Positions 10,410 to 25,600 of a DNA stretch of 64,000 bases are shown here, one piece after another. Positions within the stretch are counted from its first letter, which is position 1; every line of letters starts with the position of its first letter. A model generated the notes under the pieces. The model was not told the origin of the DNA, did no database searches, and was given only the letters and a program-made list of their open reading frames with translations. Origin of the DNA: Motacilla alba alba (lineage: Eukaryota > Chordata > Aves > Passeriformes > Motacillidae); contig NC_052027.1 of the NCBI RefSeq assembly GCF_015832195.1, positions 14,318,149 to 14,382,148 on the forward strand, in the 5' to 3' direction. A program made the translations under genes and the position numbers.

Positions 10410-11409
10410 NNNNNNNNNNNNNNNNNNNNNNNNNNNNNNNNNNNNNNNNNNNNNNNNNNNNNNNNNNNNNNNNNNNNNNNNNNNNNNNNNNNNNNNNNNN
10501 NNNNNNNNNNNNNNNNNNNNNNNNNNNNNNNNNNNNNNNNNNNNNNNNNNNNNNNNNNNNNNNNNNNNNNNNNNNNNNNNNNNNNNNNNNNNNNNNNNNN
10601 NNNNNNNNNNNNNNNNNNNNNNNNNNNNNNNNNNNNNNNNNNNNNNNNNNNNNNNNNNNNNNNNNNNNNNNNNNNNNNNNNNNNNNNNNNNNNNNNNNNN
10701 NNNNNNNNNNNNNNNNNNNNNNNNNNNNNNNNNNNNNNNNNNNNNNNNNNNNNNNNNNNNNNNNNNNNNNNNNNNNNNNNNNNNNNNNNNNNNNNNNNNN
10801 NNNNNNNNNNNNNNNNNNNNNNNNNNNNNNNNNNNNNNNNNNNNNNNNNNNNNNNNNNNNNNNNNNNNNNNNNNNNNNNNNNNNNNNNNNNNNNNNNNNN
10901 NNNNNNNNNNNNNNNNNNNNNNNNNNNNNNNNNNNNNNNNNNNNNNNNNNNNNNNNNNNNNNNNNNNNNNNNNNNNNNNNNNNNNNNNNNNNNNNNNNNN
11001 NNNNNNNNNNNNNNNNNNNNNNNNNNNNNNNNNNNNNNNNNNNNNNNNNNNNNNNNNNNNNNNNNNNNNNNNNNNNNNNNNNNNNNNNNNNNNNNNNNNN
11101 NNNNNNNNNNNNNNNNNNNNNNNNNNNNNNNNNNNNNNNNNNNNNNNNNNNNNNNNNNNNNNNNNNNNNNNNNNNNNNNNNNNNNNNNNNNNNNNNNNNN
11201 NNNNNNNNNNNNNNNNNNNNNNNNNNNNNNNNNNNNNNNNNNNNNNNNNNNNNNNNNNNNNNNNNNNNNNNNNNNNNNNNNNNNNNNNNNNNNNNNNNNN
11301 NNNNNNNNNNNNNNNNNNNNNNNNNNNNNNNNNNNNNNNNNNNNNNNNNNNNNNNNNNNNNNNNNNNNNNNNNNNNNNNNNNNNNNNNNNNNNNNNNNNN
11401 NNNNNNNNN
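10410..11409. other. Assembly gap of exactly 1,000 N
   Basis: The run is exactly 1,000 bases, a conventional placeholder length, so the true distance is unknown. Any adjacency between the RRP9-NAA80-HYAL3 contig and the OASL-SEMA3B contig is a scaffolding claim rather than something the sequence shows. Open frames that run through the N block are meaningless. Confidence 0.99.
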
Positions 11410-11521
11410 AGGACCCTCGGTGAAACTGGCTATGTCTGGCCCTCATTGCCTACAGCGATGCCGGGCACCTGCTGACACTGGTGACAGCCTCGCTCCATTG
11501 CCCGCGGTGACAACAAGGTAG

Positions 11522-11622
11522 CTGGTGGCACTGGCCACATCCATTGCCCCTGCCGACACCACGGCACAGCGTGAGCCGCGTCCCAGCACTGGCCGTGCCC
11601 CAGCCCGGACACTCGAGCCCCC
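11522..11622 (-). repeat. Left arm of an inverted repeat flanking OASL
   Basis: The reverse complement of this segment aligns with 14428-14530 on the plus strand over about 100 bases with roughly four fifths identity and two one-base gaps. Shared blocks include GGGGGCTC, GCCAGTGCTGGGAC, GTGGTGTC and GATGTGGCCAG. Most differences are C/T or G/A, with CG in this arm where the other has CA or TG. The two arms enclose the whole OASL gene. The repeat family was not recognised. Confidence 0.8.
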
Positions 11623-11839
11623 GGCGGGGGACTGGCGCCTGCGGCGGGCTCTGCCTGTCGGGGGAGACCCTGTGTCACCGAAGGCACGGTGTATGAGGCC
11701 CCACAGCAGCCCGGAGCCAGCCTGCAGGCAGCTGCCCCTCTGCCACCGCCACCCGAGCTGGCTGTCAGGGTGACGCGCAGCCGCTCCTGCCCCCTCCCAG
11801 CCCCCGCAGCGGCGGCACCGCAGACACCCGGAGCATCCT

Positions 11840-12018
11840 GTGGAAACCACCTGGGGCCACCTTAAGTTCCCGGCGGTGACGCGTCGGGGCGGTGGCCCGG
11901 GAAGGTTTAAAAGCTGCTGCAGACAGAAGCAGCCTGGGTGGGGTGTGGTGCTGCGGGCAGGAGTTGGCGTAGGAGGCAGCAAGTCAGAAGAGGCAGAGGG
12001 AGCGCTACACCTGTCAGC
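11840..12018 (+). promoter_or_regulatory. OASL promoter region with a TTTAAAA TATA-like box
   Basis: TTTAAAA at 11906-11912 lies about 110 bases before the OASL start codon, a reasonable TATA position for a short 5' UTR. A perfect ISRE (GAAANNGAAA) was not seen; only a partial GTGGAAACCAC element near 11840 is present. Interferon responsiveness is expected from the family but is not demonstrated by this stretch. Confidence 0.5.
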
Positions 12019-14052
12019 ATGGATGTGGCATCCACGAACGGACTGACCACAGTAACCGCCAGGGAGCTGGATGGCTGGATCGCCAAAACCCTGCAGCCCA
12101 GCCCAGAGTTCTCCATGCAGGTGAAGGAGACAGTGAGGGAAATCTGTGAATTCCTGAAGAGGAAGTGCTTTGAGGATAATATCCACGTCCAAAAGACCGT
12201 CAAGGTGAGTGCTGCCCGGCTTGGGGGCCAGCTGACACCCCTGCTGCCACCCTTCCCACTCTCCCATGCTCCAACTCCTGCCCTGCCTCAGTTTCCCTTG
12301 GCAGCTCCAGAAGTGGTGGCAGCCGATCCTGGTGCTGGCAGTGGTGCTGAGCAGGCAGGGTCTCTCTCTGCAGGGTGGATCAGCAGGAAAGGGCACAGCT
12401 CTGAAGAACAACTCTGATGCTGATGTGGTGCTCTTCCTCACCTGCTTACCCAGCTTCGAGGACCAGAAGAACAACAGAAAGGAGATCCTGGATTTGATCA
12501 TGAAGAGGCTGAAGGACTGCAGGGAGAGCTTGCAGTTTGATGTGCACATTGGCGAGCCCAGGTACAAAGGTCCTGACAGCACGCCGCGCTCCCTCAGCCT
12601 TACTCTGTCCTCCAAGGAGACTGGAGAGTCCATTGATGTGGACGTCCTGCCTGCCTATGATGCTTTGGGTAAGGGCTGCAGGCTGGCACAGGGACAGGCA
12701 ATGGTGTCAGGGCTGGGATGGCTCTCACTCATTCTCTCCTTCTCACCCCACAGGGCCAGTGAGCCACGATGCCCCACCAAAGGCAGAAGTGTATGTGAGG
12801 CTCCTGCATGCCTGCAGCCACCCTGGGGAGTTTTCCCCCTGCTTCACTGAGCTGCAGAAGATGTTTGTGAAGCATGACCCTGCCAAGCTGAAGAACCTCC
12901 TGCGCCTGGTCAAGTACTGGTACAAGGAGGTGAGGGGCTGCCCAGCTTTCCCAGTTCCCAACAGACACCCATCCCAGCCAGCTCTCACCTCCATCTGTGT
13001 CTTCTCCCCAGATGCTGCATCCACAGTACCCCTTTGCTGACCTGCCCCCTAAGTATGCCCTGGAGCTGCTGACCATCTATGCCTGGGAGGAAGGCACGGG
13101 CTCCTCCCACAGCTTTGACATGGCCCAGGGCTTCCGCACAGTGCTGGAACTGCTGGGCCGGCACCAGGACATCTGCATCTACTGGGAGAAGTACTACTCG
13201 CTCCAGCACAGAGAGATTGGTGCCCATGTCAAGGGCTTGCTGCACAGTCCCCGGTGAGGACCGTGCCCAGTAGGATTGTGCCCGCTGGCCCCACGGTACT
13301 GCCCAGGCTGACAGCAATGTTTTGTGTTTGCAGCCCTGTCATCCTGGACCCCGCTGACCCCACGGGGATTCTGGGCCAAGACAAGAACTGGGACTTGATG
13401 GCACGGGCAGCTGCCAGCTACTGCCGCTCACTGCCCTGCCTTGCAAACGTCCAGCCCTGGAATGTGCAGGTAAGGCTGCCTGAGCCTGTGAGCATCATGT
13501 CCCCCACCCCATCCCTGCTGTCTTTGCCCACCTGTTCTGTCCCTGCAGCCAGCCCGGCCCGTGACCATTGAGGTGAGGCAGCTGTCAGGCACCGGGCTGA
13601 CGGAGCGTGTCAGCCCCTACACCACCATCAGGCAGCTGAAGGACATGATCCACCAGGACTGGGGCATCTCGCCATACGCACAGCGCCTGGCACAGCAGGA
13701 GCCAGGCAGGAACAACATCACCCTACAGGACAGCGATACCCTGGCCATGCACGGCATCTTCTACAACACCACGCTGGTGCTGCTGCAGATTGAGCCCCAG
13801 CAGATGCAGGTCTTGGTCAAGGATGATAAGAATCGGACCACGACCTACACGGTGCTGCCCACGGACACTGTCCGACAGCTGAAGGAGCAGATCCAGGCCC
13901 GGCAAGGGCCCTCTGCCAACGAGCAGCGCCTGACCTACGGCCCCAGGGAGCTGCAGGACCAGCACACGCTGGCACACTACGACATCAGGCCCATGAGCAC
14001 AATCTACATGCTCCTGCGGCTCCGGGGGGGTGCAGGCCCCCAGCTCCCCTAG
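12019..14052 (+). CDS. OASL: OASL, 2'-5'-oligoadenylate synthetase-like with two ubiquitin-like domains
   Basis: Interferon-induced dsRNA sensor. OAS enzymes make 2'-5'-oligoadenylates that activate RNase L; the ubiquitin-like tail links OASL to RIG-I signalling. Coding exons are 12019-12204, 12374-12668, 12754-12929, 13012-13253, 13334-13469 and 13549-14052, giving 512 residues. The nucleotidyltransferase P-loop GGSAGKGTALK begins at residue 63. The metal-binding pair Asp77/Asp79 (NNSDADVVLFL) and the third aspartate, Asp152 (DVLPAYDALG), are all present, so 2-5A synthesis is plausible, unlike in inactive human OASL. The OAS1-C domain includes LLRLVKYWYKE, YALELLTIYAWEEG and RPVILDPADPTGILG. 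The last exon encodes two tandem ubiquitin-like domains ending LRLRGGAGPQLP. SEMA3B lies downstream, tail to tail. OASL is not part of the mammalian HYAL/SEMA3B cluster. Confidence 0.96.
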
Positions 14053-14129
14053 CTCCCTGCCTGCTTGGCCTCCTGAGCATTGCCCTCAGCACCAGCCCGT
14101 GCCCCTGTGTACCCTCCTGTCATGCTGGA

Positions 14130-14135
14130 AATAAA
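14130..14135 (+). other. OASL polyadenylation signal (AATAAA)
   Basis: Canonical AATAAA 77 bases after the OASL stop codon, followed by a T/G-rich stretch (GCTTGCTCTGTTGGGG). This predicts a short 3' UTR of about 100 nt. Confidence 0.85.
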
Positions 14136-14427
14136 CACTTAGTAGATCCTTGTGCTGCTTGCTCTGTTGGGGACAGTGACAGGTGTCACATGGGGTAGTC
14201 AAAGGGGTTGGGGTCACCAACCCTTTTGGATGAGAAGGGACCTCAATGCCACAAGCTGCTGGGATGGCGCAGGGACACAGAGGTGCAGTAAGGCAGTGCT
14301 GCCTGACCCCAGGGTGCTTGGTGGGGTCAGGGATGCCAGCCTGCTGCCAGCTGGACCTCTGGAGAAAAAAACCAGCTCCTTTATCTGCCTGCTCCTGCCT
14401 GCACCACTGCCTGCCTGTGTTCATGCT

Positions 14428-14530
14428 GGGGGCTCAAGTGTCCAGGCTGGGGTGCAGCCAGTGCTGGGACATGGTTTGTGCTGGTAGCGTGGTGTCACCA
14501 CAGGCCGTGGGATGTGGCCAGCGCCACCAG
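14428..14530 (+). repeat. Right arm of the inverted repeat flanking OASL
   Basis: Partner of 11522-11622 in opposite orientation; the arms are about 2.8 kb apart and lie just outside the OASL transcription unit. Between this arm and the SEMA3B poly(A) site (14531-14869) nothing else is seen except an imperfect nuclear-receptor direct repeat with 4-base spacing (AGGTCA 14574-14579, CGGTCA 14584-14589). Confidence 0.8.
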
Positions 14531-14869
14531 GGGTCCTGATGCCAGTGCAGACAGCAGGAGGCAGCAGACTCCGAGGTCACCCGCGGTCACTGTCTTAATT
14601 GCTGCCTGCTGGCACCGGGGTGTTTGGTTTTCATCTACCAGAAATCAAAGCAGAGCTGAAAGCACGGGGAGCTGGAAGTCTGGGGGAAACCCATCAACCT
14701 TGCAATGTCCCTGCAGGTCTTGACTCCCCTCAGCCCTCCAGCGTCGCCGAACATCCCACCCGCCCAGGCTTGGGTGCCAGAGTGGGTCTGTGCTGCGGGG
14801 CACCGGGCTGCCCCCGAGCGCTTCCTGGGGCTCTGGCTCGGACGCGGGACCGTGGGCGGCTGAATCTGC

Positions 14870-14875
14870 TTTATT
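14870..14875 (-). other. SEMA3B polyadenylation signal (AATAAA on minus strand)
   Basis: TTTATT on the plus strand reads AATAAA in the SEMA3B direction. It lies about 365 bases beyond the stop at 15239-15241 (about 495 beyond the alternative stop at 15370-15372). It defines the 3' UTR as roughly 14850-15238 and makes OASL and SEMA3B convergent, with poly(A) sites about 700 bases apart. Confidence 0.75.
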
Positions 14876-15238
14876 GTGCTCAATTAGTACAAGGTCCCCT
14901 GTGCCACTGTTCTACACCCAGAGCGGTGGGTGCCACCTTTATGGCCCCCCAACATCTCCCCTTTATGCCCCCCTCCTCCTGCATCCCACCAGTGCCTGTG
15001 CTGCCCCTCCACGCTCCCACTGCTGCCTGTAGCCCTTTTGGGACCCGAGCGTGACCCTGCTGCGCCGTCCTCCCGCAGTGCCATGCTGGGGGGGGCACTG
15101 CCTGGCCCCGCAGGTTTACATTCATAGTAACAGTCGTTAATAAATATTTCGGTGACTCTGCGATGCCGGCAGCCGGCTGGGTCCCCACCGGTGTTGGAGC
15201 CGGTGGCAAGGGCAGTCGGCAGCCCCTCGGGGGGCTGC

Positions 15239-20156
<4,918 letters not shown>

Positions 20157-20187
20157 GGCCGGGGTCTGGCTGGTGGCGCCGCGGCTG
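20157..20187 (-). other. SEMA3B 5' UTR segment with upstream splice acceptor
   Basis: In the SEMA3B direction a pyrimidine-rich acceptor (CTCTGGCCCAG) ends near 20187, about 30 bases before the start codon. The real transcription start is therefore probably in a noncoding exon upstream, most likely in the CpG island at 21.2-21.9 kb. Confidence 0.5.
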
Positions 20188-21229
20188 GGCCAGAGAAACA
20201 AGACCTCAGCTCGGGTTACAGCCCCCTCCCCACAGCCCCCAGACCACAATCCCTCCCCGATGCTGCCGAGTGCCTGGAGAGCCCTGAGCATCAGCACAGG
20301 GCAACTCCAGGCACGGCATAAGGGGATCCCCCACTGGGCTCGACCTAGTGGTTGGAGGGGATGTGAGCCAGCCACATCCCTCCCTATTTTTAAGTCCCCA
20401 TTAATCTAATCCCAAACATAATGGGCTTCAGAAACATCCCCCTGCTCCTGCCCGTGGGGAAACAGAGGCAGCCCAGCCAAGCAGCATCCAGCCCTGCCCA
20501 TGCCTGTCTGAGCCCATCAGCAGGAGTGTGCCAGGCTCTGCCCATTCCTGCCTGCAAGCACCGAGCTTCTATAGGACACTATGGAAATGGGGACAAGGAC
20601 AGAGCAAGCACCGAAGTGGTGGAAACCAGACAGGGCACCCTGGGCAGTCAGTGGGCTCCTGAGCACTGGGCAAGCTGTCCATGATGGTAGTAATGGGGAC
20701 CCATGCCTCAGTTTCCCCCACTGCTACAGCCCCCCCATTAGCCCTTGGCCTTTCTTGTACCACCATGCAGAGGGGAGCAGGATTTGGGAGCTCTGGTTAA
20801 GCAGGTGCCCACAATACCCAGAGGGGCCCATGCCGGTGTGTCTGCCACTCTGATGAGTGCCCATCACAAGGGAGGAAAGTCCTCCTCTGGCTCTGCAAGC
20901 AGCACTCTCTCCCCTGGGGAGTGGGAGGTGATGGTTATCAGGGCACTGTGCCAGAACACAGATCCCACCTCGCCCCCTGGCCACGCTGCAGTGCCTTGTG
21001 CAAGGCACAGACTGAGCCAGGCTGATCATCGGCCCCTGTGGGTTTCACCCGTGGCACAGCCGCTGGGGCCTCACCAGGACACCAGTGACAACCAAAGCCC
21101 CCCACAGCCCCGGGGCTCGGTGCAATCACCCCAGGCTCTGCTACCCTGCCGGAGCTGGGAACTGGTGGATGCTGGCCGGGAGGATCCCATATACACGGCA
21201 TGGAAGGGGCTCCTGCGGGCAGGGCAGCC

Positions 21230-21920
21230 CCCTCCAGGCTGGCCGGTGGAGTGAGCCCGGGGCAGGCAGCGGGCAGCGGGCAGGGCCTGGCTGGGCGCAG
21301 TGCCGGCTGTGGCTGCCCGGTGTCCCGGCACGAAGGCGCTCGGCGCTAATGGCATTTACAGAGGCGCCGGGATGAGGCGCGGGACCCGCCGGGCTCCGGC
21401 AGCCCCGACGGCCGCCGCCAGCCGGGGCCGTGCCGGGGCACGGGGGGCTCCCGGCTGCCCTCGGCTGCCGAGCGGCCGGGCAGAGCCCGGGCCGGACCCG
21501 CGTGGCTCTGCCTCGGCTGGCACGGGGGGCGGGCGGGGGGCGGCCAGCAGCGGCAGCACCACAGCCCCTCGGTGCCAAGCCTGGCAGATCCAGCCCGCGA
21601 AACTCCCCGCGCCAACCCCGACGCCAGCCCTCCGGTGCCCTCCGGTGCCGGAGGGGACGCGAACCCCGCCGCGAGCCCCCCGCTACCAGCACGGGCAGCC
21701 CCCCGACGGCGGCGCAGAGACCCCGTCCCGGGACACTCCCCGGCCACCCGCGTAGCCTGCCGGACCCCGGCCCCCGGCACCCACCTGTGTCCCGGCTCGG
21801 CTCGGTCCGGCCCGGCCCCGCCCGCCGCGTCCGCCGGGAGGGAGCGGGGCGGCCCCGCGGGGCGGGGCGGGGCGGGGCCGGGGGCGCGCACAGGGACGCG
21901 CACACGAGTGTGCGAACTGA
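21230..21920 (-). promoter_or_regulatory. CpG island, likely SEMA3B promoter
   Basis: Very high CpG density with a GGGGCGGGGCGGGGC run near 21860-21880 that would supply Sp1-type sites. It is the nearest island upstream of the SEMA3B first coding exon on the minus strand. Which strand it drives is inferred. Immediately to the right lies an (AC)n microsatellite. Confidence 0.5.
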
Positions 21921-21948
21921 GCGGACACGCGGGCATCCCCACGCGTGT

Positions 21949-21976
21949 ACACACACACACACACACGCACACAGGC
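21949..21976. repeat. (AC)n dinucleotide microsatellite
   Basis: A run of AC dinucleotides with one ACGC interruption at the right edge of the CpG island; an ordinary polymorphic marker candidate. Confidence 0.9.
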
Positions 21977-22499
21977 GAACGCCCACGGCCCCTCACACAC
22001 GCACCCGTGCTGCTACCCCAGGGACCCGGGGTGACGCTCACGGGGATACCCACGGCGACACCCGCTGCCCCCGGGGCAGAGCTGAGGATGCCAAGCTCAG
22101 CACACGTGTGGCTCGGCACACGAGCGCCGGCGGGGCTCCCTCCTCGCCGGGACAGGCACTTGCTTGCCCGAGCGTGGGGGCCGTGCCGGGGGTGCCGGAG
22201 GGTGCCGGGGCCGTACCGGGGGTACGGGGGCCGGTCCCGCGCCCCGCTCAGCTGCAGCCCAGATGTCTGGCCCGAGCCCAGCCCGGAGCAAACAAAATTC
22301 CTCCGCTGCCTCCCATTTTCCAGCTGCCGCTGCCAAGAATAGCAAGTGCCGAGTGGTGCCGGCAGCGGGGCCACGCGTGCCTCGGCGGGCAGGGCTCGGG
22401 GCGGGGGAACACGAGCTGCCTTGGGGGCCACACCTGCCTTGTTTTGTTCTCCCCGTGCCCCTGACTGTCCCTACCTGCGGGTGCAGGAGTCCAGGAAGG

Positions 22500-22695
22500 C
22501 AGGTCCAGAGTGAGCGGGGAGGCAGAGGGGCAGGCAGGCCGGGGCAGCGGGGAGCCAGGAGCGCGGGCAGAAGCGGGTGCGGGCAGGTGCGGGCAGCGGG
22601 CGCAGGTGGGCTGGCAGGGAGCGCAGGGGGCCAGCAGCGGGGGCAGGCAGGCCAGGTGCAGGTGCAGGCAGGCAGCTGGCGCAGGCGGGCAGTGA
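22500..22695. repeat. GC-rich degenerate minisatellite (GCGGGCAG/GGCAGGCAG)
   Basis: Imperfect short units of GCGGGCAG, GGCAGGCAG and GCAGGTGC repeat over about 195 bases. Protein-like translations on both strands here are low-complexity consequences of the repeat. Confidence 0.75.
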
Positions 22696-22699
22696 GCTC

Positions 22700-25600
22700 A
22701 GCAGGAAGCCAGAGCCGTGATGGCAGGCAGAAGCTGTGCCAGGCAGGGTGCCCGGGAAATGCCCTTCTGTCCCAGTGCCAGTAACCCTCGTGCTGCCAGC
22801 CCTGGTACTGTGGCATGCTGGCAGGCTCTGTTCCAGCACCACAACTTGCTCTTCTCCTGGCTGTGCCACAGTGCTGACTGGCATTCAGCCCAGCCCAGCC
22901 CAGCTTTATGGGCAGCAAGGAGGACAGAGACAGCGAGTGGACGGGTGGGGTAGCAGAGGAGCTGGCGCCGGTACGGCAGGGGTTACTCTGCTGTAAAACT
23001 TTGACCAGGCACCAGCCGGACTTTGGGCTGGGTGGCCCCCACACGGGCACTTCTTCCCTGTGCCTACTGTTACAGGACGGCGCTGAGACGGTGGAGACAG
23101 GGATGTCGTGCCCAGCCCTGCACACTGGGCACCTTCCTGTGCTATTCCAGCACCGTGCCTCAGTTTCCCTTCACCCAGTTGGGACTTTTCCAGCTACCGC
23201 CACTCCCGGCAAGCGTGGCGAGGTGACCAGGTGACGTCACCATCACCCGGCCCTGGAGCCCTGAGGGGACCTTGCTGGCAGCGGCTCCGCCTGGAGAAAC
23301 CATCAAGCGTCAGAAGGGCCGGGCTTCCATCCCGGAAAAAAACGGCGCGGGAGGGATGCGCCACGTCGCCCGCCGGCCACCCCTTCCCGCCCCACGGGGT
23401 GTTCCGGGCCGGCACCGGAGCCGCTGGCCGCTGGCACGGTGACGGTCCCCATCTGGAATGGGCATGCCGCCCTCATCCCCGCGCTCTGCCAGCCCGCGGC
23501 AGGTTTCGCAGCCAGGTGCCGGTGGCCTGGCTCCCCGCCAGCCCGGGGGTGTCGCTGCCGCCGGCACCAGCAGGTGCTGCCGCTCTGGCTCTTTGATCCC
23601 GTCCCTGCCGCTGGCAGATCCGCACCCAGGAATCGCTGCCTCGGCCAAATCTCTCCCGGCGGTTCCGGCTCCGGCGAGCATCTGTAGCTCGGCCGGCAGC
23701 GCCCGAGCCCCCAGCGGTGTTAGCGGTAGGAAACTGCTCCGCTCCACCTCCGCAGGGCCCGGCGGCGGCACCGCAGCAGGCAACGGCCAAGGCTCCTGCA
23801 TCTCCTGCGCCGGGGCTGAGCCAGCAGGGCACGGCAGGTATCCATGCCATCGAACGGGTGGCCGGGATCACCCGCTGCTGGATACCCTGCACACAGGGAG
23901 GAGGGCTGGGACTGGCATCCAGTAGCCCTCAGGATGGGTACAAATCCTGCATCCCAAATGGGAATGGTACCTCACCAGAAGAACCCGGGTGTTTCTGTGG
24001 AGTGACTCCCCCAAGGGTGCTACAGAGTGGTTCCCTGTGTCCCTGGGGCCTAAGGGTCTTCCCTCTGCCCTGGTGGAGCCGTCATGGCTGAGGACATGGA
24101 AATCCATGGGTCCAAGGGTCAAGGTGAGCTGTGTCACGACAGCTGGTGCCATAGGCATCCCTGTGACACATGGGCTTGGCACGGCACTGCTCCCCAGCCA
24201 AGAGATGTGTTTGATCAGCAGGGTGGCCTTTGCCAGCAAAGTTGGCCTCTGCCAACTTATCAGCAGGGGAGGAGTGTGGCATCCTCAGCCCAGCCTACAC
24301 CCATGGCCCGAGCACAGGGATATGCTGCTCAAAGTAGTCTCCCCTGGGTCTGGACACCCAAAAAAACTGCTGGTGGTTTGTGATGGCACTAAAGACGTGG
24401 CTTTAGGACTTTGGGAGTCCATCTGTGGTGGTCCACATCCATAACGTTGGGCCATGAGATGGCATTGGGCCTTGTGTGGCTGCCACATTCCTGGGACAGG
24501 GGAAGGATGTGCTAGGCAGGGGACAGAACTCATGGCATCCCAAGTGGGCCAGTGTGAGGGCTGGGCTGGCAGCAAGCAAACATGCCTGAGACAGCTGCAT
24601 CCTTGTGGCACAGCATGGAGGCAATGCCCCAGGGCGACACCAGCTCTAGGTTCACACCCTGTCTGTGGATACACCCTGGCCTTATGTCCACCCCCATCAT
24701 AGCAGGCTGGTGAGACCCCAGCATCAGGGACCCCAGTGGCCCCAGTGCATTCCTGCCGGGATTAGGTACCGGCTCCCGGCAGTGCCATGCTGGTGTAGCC
24801 CAGCTAATCCCTTTTTAATTGTCCCAGCCCTGTGCTGGGCTGATCTGGGCTGCCCAGGGAATGGGGGTGTTGTGTGCACCCCAGTGCCTGAGCACCTGTG
24901 GGGTGCTGCCACGGTGGGACCAGGCCATAGGGTACGTGGTGAACCTTTGGGGTGGTGATGAAGAAGGGGATGTCCATCGTCCAGGTGTAGGGCAGTGGCT
25001 TTTTGGAAAGGGAAAGGGAGGGATCCTGGTCTTATAGGATCCTATCCTCCTGACCAAGGTGACCATTTGCCCTTGGCTTCGTGTCTGCCAGCAGCCAGGC
25101 TCTGGGACAGCAGAGGGGCCATGTGCCCTGCACTGCAAATCACCAAAGCTCCTCAAAACCAAACATGGGGCAGGAGCAGGACACCCAGACTTTCTGCCAC
25201 CATCCAAGCACTCTCCCCACCCCAGCAGGAGGGCAGTGGGAGATGCTGGCTGAGTCCCCCTGCCTGCTGTCTTGCCCACGTCCCTTCGGCCCTGCCCTGA
25301 GCCACACCAACCAGTGGCATCCAGCTCCTTAGGCTTTAAAAATAGGCTGGTGTCCTTGCCATGGGGTCAGTAATTTTAGCCAGGGTGTGTCTTGTAGGGA
25401 AGCACGCGGATCCATTCATCTTCTCCTGCTGGCCTGGCTGCATCCACACACAGGGCTGATGTCAGCCCCTCACTGCTCGTCCCTGCCCCGGGGCAAAGAA
25501 GTACAGCCATGGCCACCTTGGGCACAGGCAGTGCCTGGTGGGACGGTGAGGGTGGGGAAGCGAGGACAGGGGTGTCCAGCTGCCCCCCGAGCCTGCCTGC

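Noticed and set aside
10013..11475. Open frames spanning the N block
   Set aside because: They exist only because N codons contain no stops; the gap carries no information.
11443..11580. Minus-strand peptide beginning MDVASATSY, resembling the OASL start MDVASTNG
   Set aside because: Similarity is limited to the first few residues, lies in the inverted-repeat arm, and has no following OAS exon; treated as coincidence.
15130..15150. Plus-strand AATAAA inside the SEMA3B 3' UTR as an alternative OASL poly(A) signal
   Set aside because: OASL already has a well-placed AATAAA at 14130-14135; this one is about 1 kb further and inside the opposite gene's UTR.
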